Shown: piece after piece, positions 21,177 to 23,945 of the stretch
Layout of the letters: each line of letters starts with the position of its first letter
How positions within the stretch are numbered: position 1 is the first letter of the stretch
DNA from: Oscillospiraceae bacterium
GTDB taxonomy: Bacteria; Bacillota; Clostridia; Oscillospirales; Ruminococcaceae
Assembly: GCA_028694405.1 (NCBI GenBank)
Contig: JAQUTM010000011.1
Location: forward strand, 1-23,945
Direction: 5' to 3'
DNA: 23,945 nucleotides
Position numbers and translations under genes: made by a program
The notes under the pieces: generated by a model
Seen by the model: only the letters and a program-made list of their open reading frames with translations
What the model was told of the DNA's origin: nothing
The model's database searches: none

Positions 21177-22411
21177 TCCACACACACCTCCAAATCACCT
21201 GTAGCCTGTAGGTTTGCCACAGGCAGCTTTATGCGCTCCATTTCGGCAGGCAACGCCTTTGGCAGCTTTTTGGTGGCAATTACCTGTCCGTTTTGGATTA
21301 TTTTTAAGGTGCAGCCGCGCATAGGACGGCGCACACGCAAAGAAAACGTAACGTCCCGAGTACCGCTTATGCGCTGTGGCACCACATAGCCTACGCCCTG
21401 CCCTGCACTTACGCTATAATTGCAGGCAGGCAGCGCGCCCTGTGTAAGATAGCGTGTTACGCCGTCTGCCAGCTGCTCGGCCTCCAGCGAAACGTAGTCT
21501 ACCAAGTCATGTACTTGCAGTACATTGCCTGCGGCAAAGGTGCCCGGTATGTTTGTCTGTAGATTTTCGTCCACCAACGCGCCGCGTGTGCGTGTATCCA
21601 GCTGTACGCCTGCGCCGGTAGACAGCTCGTTTTCGGGGATAAGCCCAACGGACAAAATCAAGGTGTCACAGGGCCATTCCTTTTCGGTGCCTGCAATGGG
21701 CTGTAGGTTTTCGTCCACTTGGCTTATGGTAACGCTTTTTAAGCGGGCGTCACCGTGGATATCGGTAACGGTGTGGGACAAATACAGCGGAATGTCGTAG
21801 TCATTTAAGCACTGCTGTATGTTGCGGGGCAAACCGCTGGCGTAGGGCATTACCTCAAACACGCCATGCACCTTTGCGCCCTCCAGTGTAAGGCGGCGCG
21901 CCATAATCATGCCAATGTCGCCGCTGCCCAAAATAATAACGTCCTTGCCGTTCATCAAATTGTACATATTGATGTAGCTTTGCGCCACACCGGCGGTAAA
22001 TACACCGCAAGGGCGCTCGCCGGGAATGGCAAGTGCGCCGCGGGTGCGCTCTCGGCAGCCCATGGCAAACACAACCGCTTTGGCGGCATACTGCTGTATG
22101 CCGTTTGGCGAAACCACCGTCACAACTTTATCACTGCTTACGGATAATACCGTAGTGCGCGTTACATAGGGGATTTGCAGCGCCGTTACCTCGTCAATAA
22201 AACGCTGGGCATACTCCGGCCCGGAAAGTGCAGCGCCAAAACGCCCCACGCCAAACCCGTCGTGAATACACTGGCGCAAAATGCCGCCCATATATGCCTC
22301 GCGCTCTACAATTAAAATGTTTTTTACGCCGTTATTCCACAGGCGCACCGCTGCCGCAAGCCCTGCGGGGCCGCCGCCTACAATGATAACATCTACCTGG
22401 TTTGTTTTCAT
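21173..22411 (-). CDS. FAD/NAD(P)-dependent oxidoreductase, GlpB/NirB-like
   Basis: 412 residues. Two Rossmann motifs are seen: GGGPAG (12-17) binding FAD, and GSGDIG (162-167) for NAD(P). MGCRERTRG (117-125) and TFAAGNVLQVHDLVDYV (about 291-307) belong to the pyridine-nucleotide-disulfide reductase-like group, but there is no redox-active CxxC pair, so it is not a thioredoxin reductase. The last about 60 residues form a small beta domain. Its start overlaps the stop of the upstream gene by four bases (ATGA). In the operon it would pass electrons between the GlpA-like flavoprotein and NAD(P)H or the DUF1667 protein. Confidence 0.9.
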   Translation of the reverse strand: MKTNQVDVIIVGGGPAGLAAAVRLWNNGVKNILIVEREAYMGGILRQCIHDGFGVGRFGAALSGPEYAQRFIDEVTALQIPYVTRTTVLSVSSDKVVTVVSPNGIQQYAAKAVVFAMGCRERTRGALAIPGERPCGVFTAGVAQSYINMYNLMNGKDVIILGSGDIGMIMARRLTLEGAKVHGVFEVMPYASGLPRNIQQCLNDYDIPLYLSHTVTDIHGDARLKSVTISQVDENLQPIAGTEKEWPCDTLILSVGLIPENELSTGAGVQLDTRTRGALVDENLQTNIPGTFAAGNVLQVHDLVDYVSLEAEQLADGVTRYLTQGALPACNYSVSAGQGVGYVVPQRISGTRDVTFSLRVRRPMRGCTLKIIQNGQVIATKKLPKALPAEMERIKLPVANLQATGDLEVCVE

Positions 22412-23862
22412 GTGCGCACCCTCCCTGTAAACACATAGCTGCCGTTGCGGTTGTAGAGAATTTCCTCAAAGCTGTCCCCTGTCTCTTGCTGAATAAGCTG
22501 TGCCATGCGCATTTGGCAATAGCCGCCCTGACAGCGGCCCATCATAGCGCGTGTACGCAGCTTTATACCTGCTACGGTATGGCAGCCCAAGGGGTTGTGA
22601 ATGGCTTGCAGCAGCTCTGCCTTTGTAACTTTTTCACAGCGGCAAACCAGCTCGCCGTAATCTTTATCTTGGGCAATTAAAGCGCTGCGCTCTTCGTTGC
22701 TAAGCTCTGCAAAACGCTTAATACCCTTGCGCACGGGGTTAAAATCTGCCTTGGGACGCAACGTAAGCTTGCTGCCTACCAGCTGTACCACATAACAGGC
22801 AATGGGCAGCGCCGCCGTTAACGCGGGGGATTCGATACCAATTAGGTTTACCGAGCAGGGTGCCTTGTCGTTTAGCTCAATTTTCCAGTCCTGTATGGCG
22901 CCGTTGTCGTCCACCCATTTTGGCAAAATGCCGCAGTAGTTGCGAATGTAATCCTCTTTGCGGATACACGGCCAAAGCTGGTTTGCGCTTTGTGCCAAAT
23001 AGTCCATATTTTTTTTGGGTACACCGTAGTAGGGGTTTTCGTCAAGCGAAACCTGCTCGGCGTTGGGGCCTACGGTTACGTTGCCGTCTACGGTTGGGGT
23101 AACGTGTATGCCCATATAGGTGTTGCTTGGCACGGGGTAAACGGGCATGGGCAAAAGCGGACCAACCTTTTTATCCAGTATGATGTAATCGCCCTTGCTG
23201 CCGATTAGCTTATAGCCTGTTATGCCAAGCATTTCGCTTATTTTTCCACAGCCCAGCCCTGCGCTGTTGATAATCCATTTGCTGCAAAAGCCGCCTTGCG
23301 TGGTGTCTACACAGTACAGGTCTTGTACGCGTTTTATGCCTGTTACCTCTGTGTTAAAGTAGTATTCTGCCCCGTTATGTACGGCGTTTTCGGCTAGGCC
23401 GATGGTGTACTGAAAGGGGTCTAATATGCCGCTGGTAGGCGACCAAAGCGCAAATTTGCCCACAACCTGCGGCACCAAGCGGTGCAGCTCGGCCTCATCT
23501 ATAATAGATAAACCGCGCGCACCGTTTATTGCGCCTGTCTCCAGTGTTTTTTTAAGGCGCTCCATGTCTTCGTCGGTGTTGCCCACAAGCACCTTGCCTG
23601 TGCGTTTAAAGGGCACGTCAAGCTCGGCGGCAACTTGGTCAAATTCGGCGTTGCCCTCTACGCAAAGGCGCGCCTTTAAGGTGTCGGGGTCGTACGCAAA
23701 GCCGCCGTGCAAAACAGCCGAGTTGCGCCCGCTTGTTTCAAAGCAGACGTCTAAGTTTTTTTCAAGCACGGCAATTTCCAGCTGAAACCGCGAAAGCTCT
23801 CTGGCAATGGCGCTGCCCACCACGCCGCCGCCCACAATTAAAATATCGTAAACAGGTTTCAT
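22408..23862 (-). CDS. FAD-dependent oxidoreductase (LhgO/GlpA-like) with a [2Fe-2S] domain
   Basis: 484 residues. Residues 1-370 form a DAO-type FAD domain: GGGVVG (11-16), SGRNSAVLHGGFAYDPDTLKA (44-64), and near the end NLIGIESPALTAALPIA. This pattern is shared by GlpA (glycerol-3-phosphate dehydrogenase) and LhgO (2-hydroxyglutarate oxidase). Residues about 400-460 form a BFD-like domain with four cysteines: VCRCEKVT (407, 409) and GRCQGGYC (444, 449), a typical [2Fe-2S] site. The trio with the GlpB-like and DUF1667 genes is a common Clostridia set annotated for glycerol-3-phosphate; without glpK or glpF nearby the substrate is uncertain. ATG 23862 follows AAAGGA. Confidence 0.88.
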   Translation of the reverse strand: MKPVYDILIVGGGVVGSAIARELSRFQLEIAVLEKNLDVCFETSGRNSAVLHGGFAYDPDTLKARLCVEGNAEFDQVAAELDVPFKRTGKVLVGNTDEDMERLKKTLETGAINGARGLSIIDEAELHRLVPQVVGKFALWSPTSGILDPFQYTIGLAENAVHNGAEYYFNTEVTGIKRVQDLYCVDTTQGGFCSKWIINSAGLGCGKISEMLGITGYKLIGSKGDYIILDKKVGPLLPMPVYPVPSNTYMGIHVTPTVDGNVTVGPNAEQVSLDENPYYGVPKKNMDYLAQSANQLWPCIRKEDYIRNYCGILPKWVDDNGAIQDWKIELNDKAPCSVNLIGIESPALTAALPIACYVVQLVGSKLTLRPKADFNPVRKGIKRFAELSNEERSALIAQDKDYGELVCRCEKVTKAELLQAIHNPLGCHTVAGIKLRTRAMMGRCQGGYCQMRMAQLIQQETGDSFEEILYNRNGSYVFTGRVRT

Positions 23863-23905
23863 GTGTGTTATTCCTTTCTCAAATTCGTCCTATGAATTTA
23901 TTTTT

Positions 23906-23934
23906 AATATAGCACACGTTTCCTTTGTTTTCAA
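23906..23934 (-). promoter_or_regulatory. SigA promoter of the flavin oxidoreductase operon
   Basis: On the minus strand TTGAAA (23929-23934), 17 bases, extended -10 TGC-TATATT (-10 at 23906-23911). A leader of about 40 bases leads to ATG 23862. Confidence 0.7.
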
Positions 23935-23945
23935 TAATTTTTTGT

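Noticed and set aside
1..23945. CRISPR array, insertion sequence, prophage, tRNA or rRNA
   Set aside because: No regularly spaced repeats, transposase or integrase motifs, or RNA gene signatures were recognised.

Overview
The window reads as chromosome of a motile, Gram-positive anaerobe of the class Clostridia (Bacillota). The pointers are the Bacillus/Clostridium-type late flagellar order flgM-flgN-flgK-flgL-DUF6470-fliW-csrA with fliD-fliS, strong AGGAGG ribosome binding sites, AT-rich intergenic DNA with U-tailed terminators, and an oxygen-independent GlpABC-like flavin oxidoreductase operon. The family is not settled from sequence alone; an Oscillospiraceae-like gut organism is my guess.

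Region 1 (1-9860, almost all minus strand) is a late flagellar gene block. Reading in the transcription direction: flgM, flgN, flgK, flgL, a DUF6470 gene, fliW and csrA; then one unrelated-looking plus-strand gene (4251-4868); then a FliT/FlgN-like chaperone, fliD, fliS and the first 54 codons of a secreted protein. Three well-matched SigD (sigma-28) promoters, all with the same 14-base spacer, precede flgM, fliD and the secreted protein.

Region 2 (9861-14180) holds signalling and positioning genes. A ParA-type ATPase is followed two bases later by a ComFB-domain protein. Then come a decayed alpha/beta-hydrolase end, a degenerate EAL-HDOD protein and a CorA-family transporter.

Region 3 (14180-20711) has a methyl-accepting chemotaxis protein, a small membrane protein, a PHP-domain phosphoesterase, a citrate synthase with a structured leader, and an HD-GYP cyclic-di-GMP phosphodiesterase.

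Region 4 (20732-23934) is a three-gene operon with ATGA overlaps: a GlpA/LhgO-like flavoprotein with a [2Fe-2S] tail, an FAD/NAD(P) oxidoreductase and a DUF1667 protein.

A common thread is motility control by cyclic di-GMP: HD-GYP (degradation), degenerate EAL-HDOD (probably non-catalytic), ComFB (a family with reported cyclic dinucleotide receptors), plus FliW-CsrA control of flagellin-level translation. The most unusual item is the ParA-ComFB pair: a positioning ATPase whose only partner gene encodes a putative cyclic-dinucleotide receptor with a lysine-rich N-terminus. No CRISPR array, insertion sequence, rRNA or tRNA was seen.
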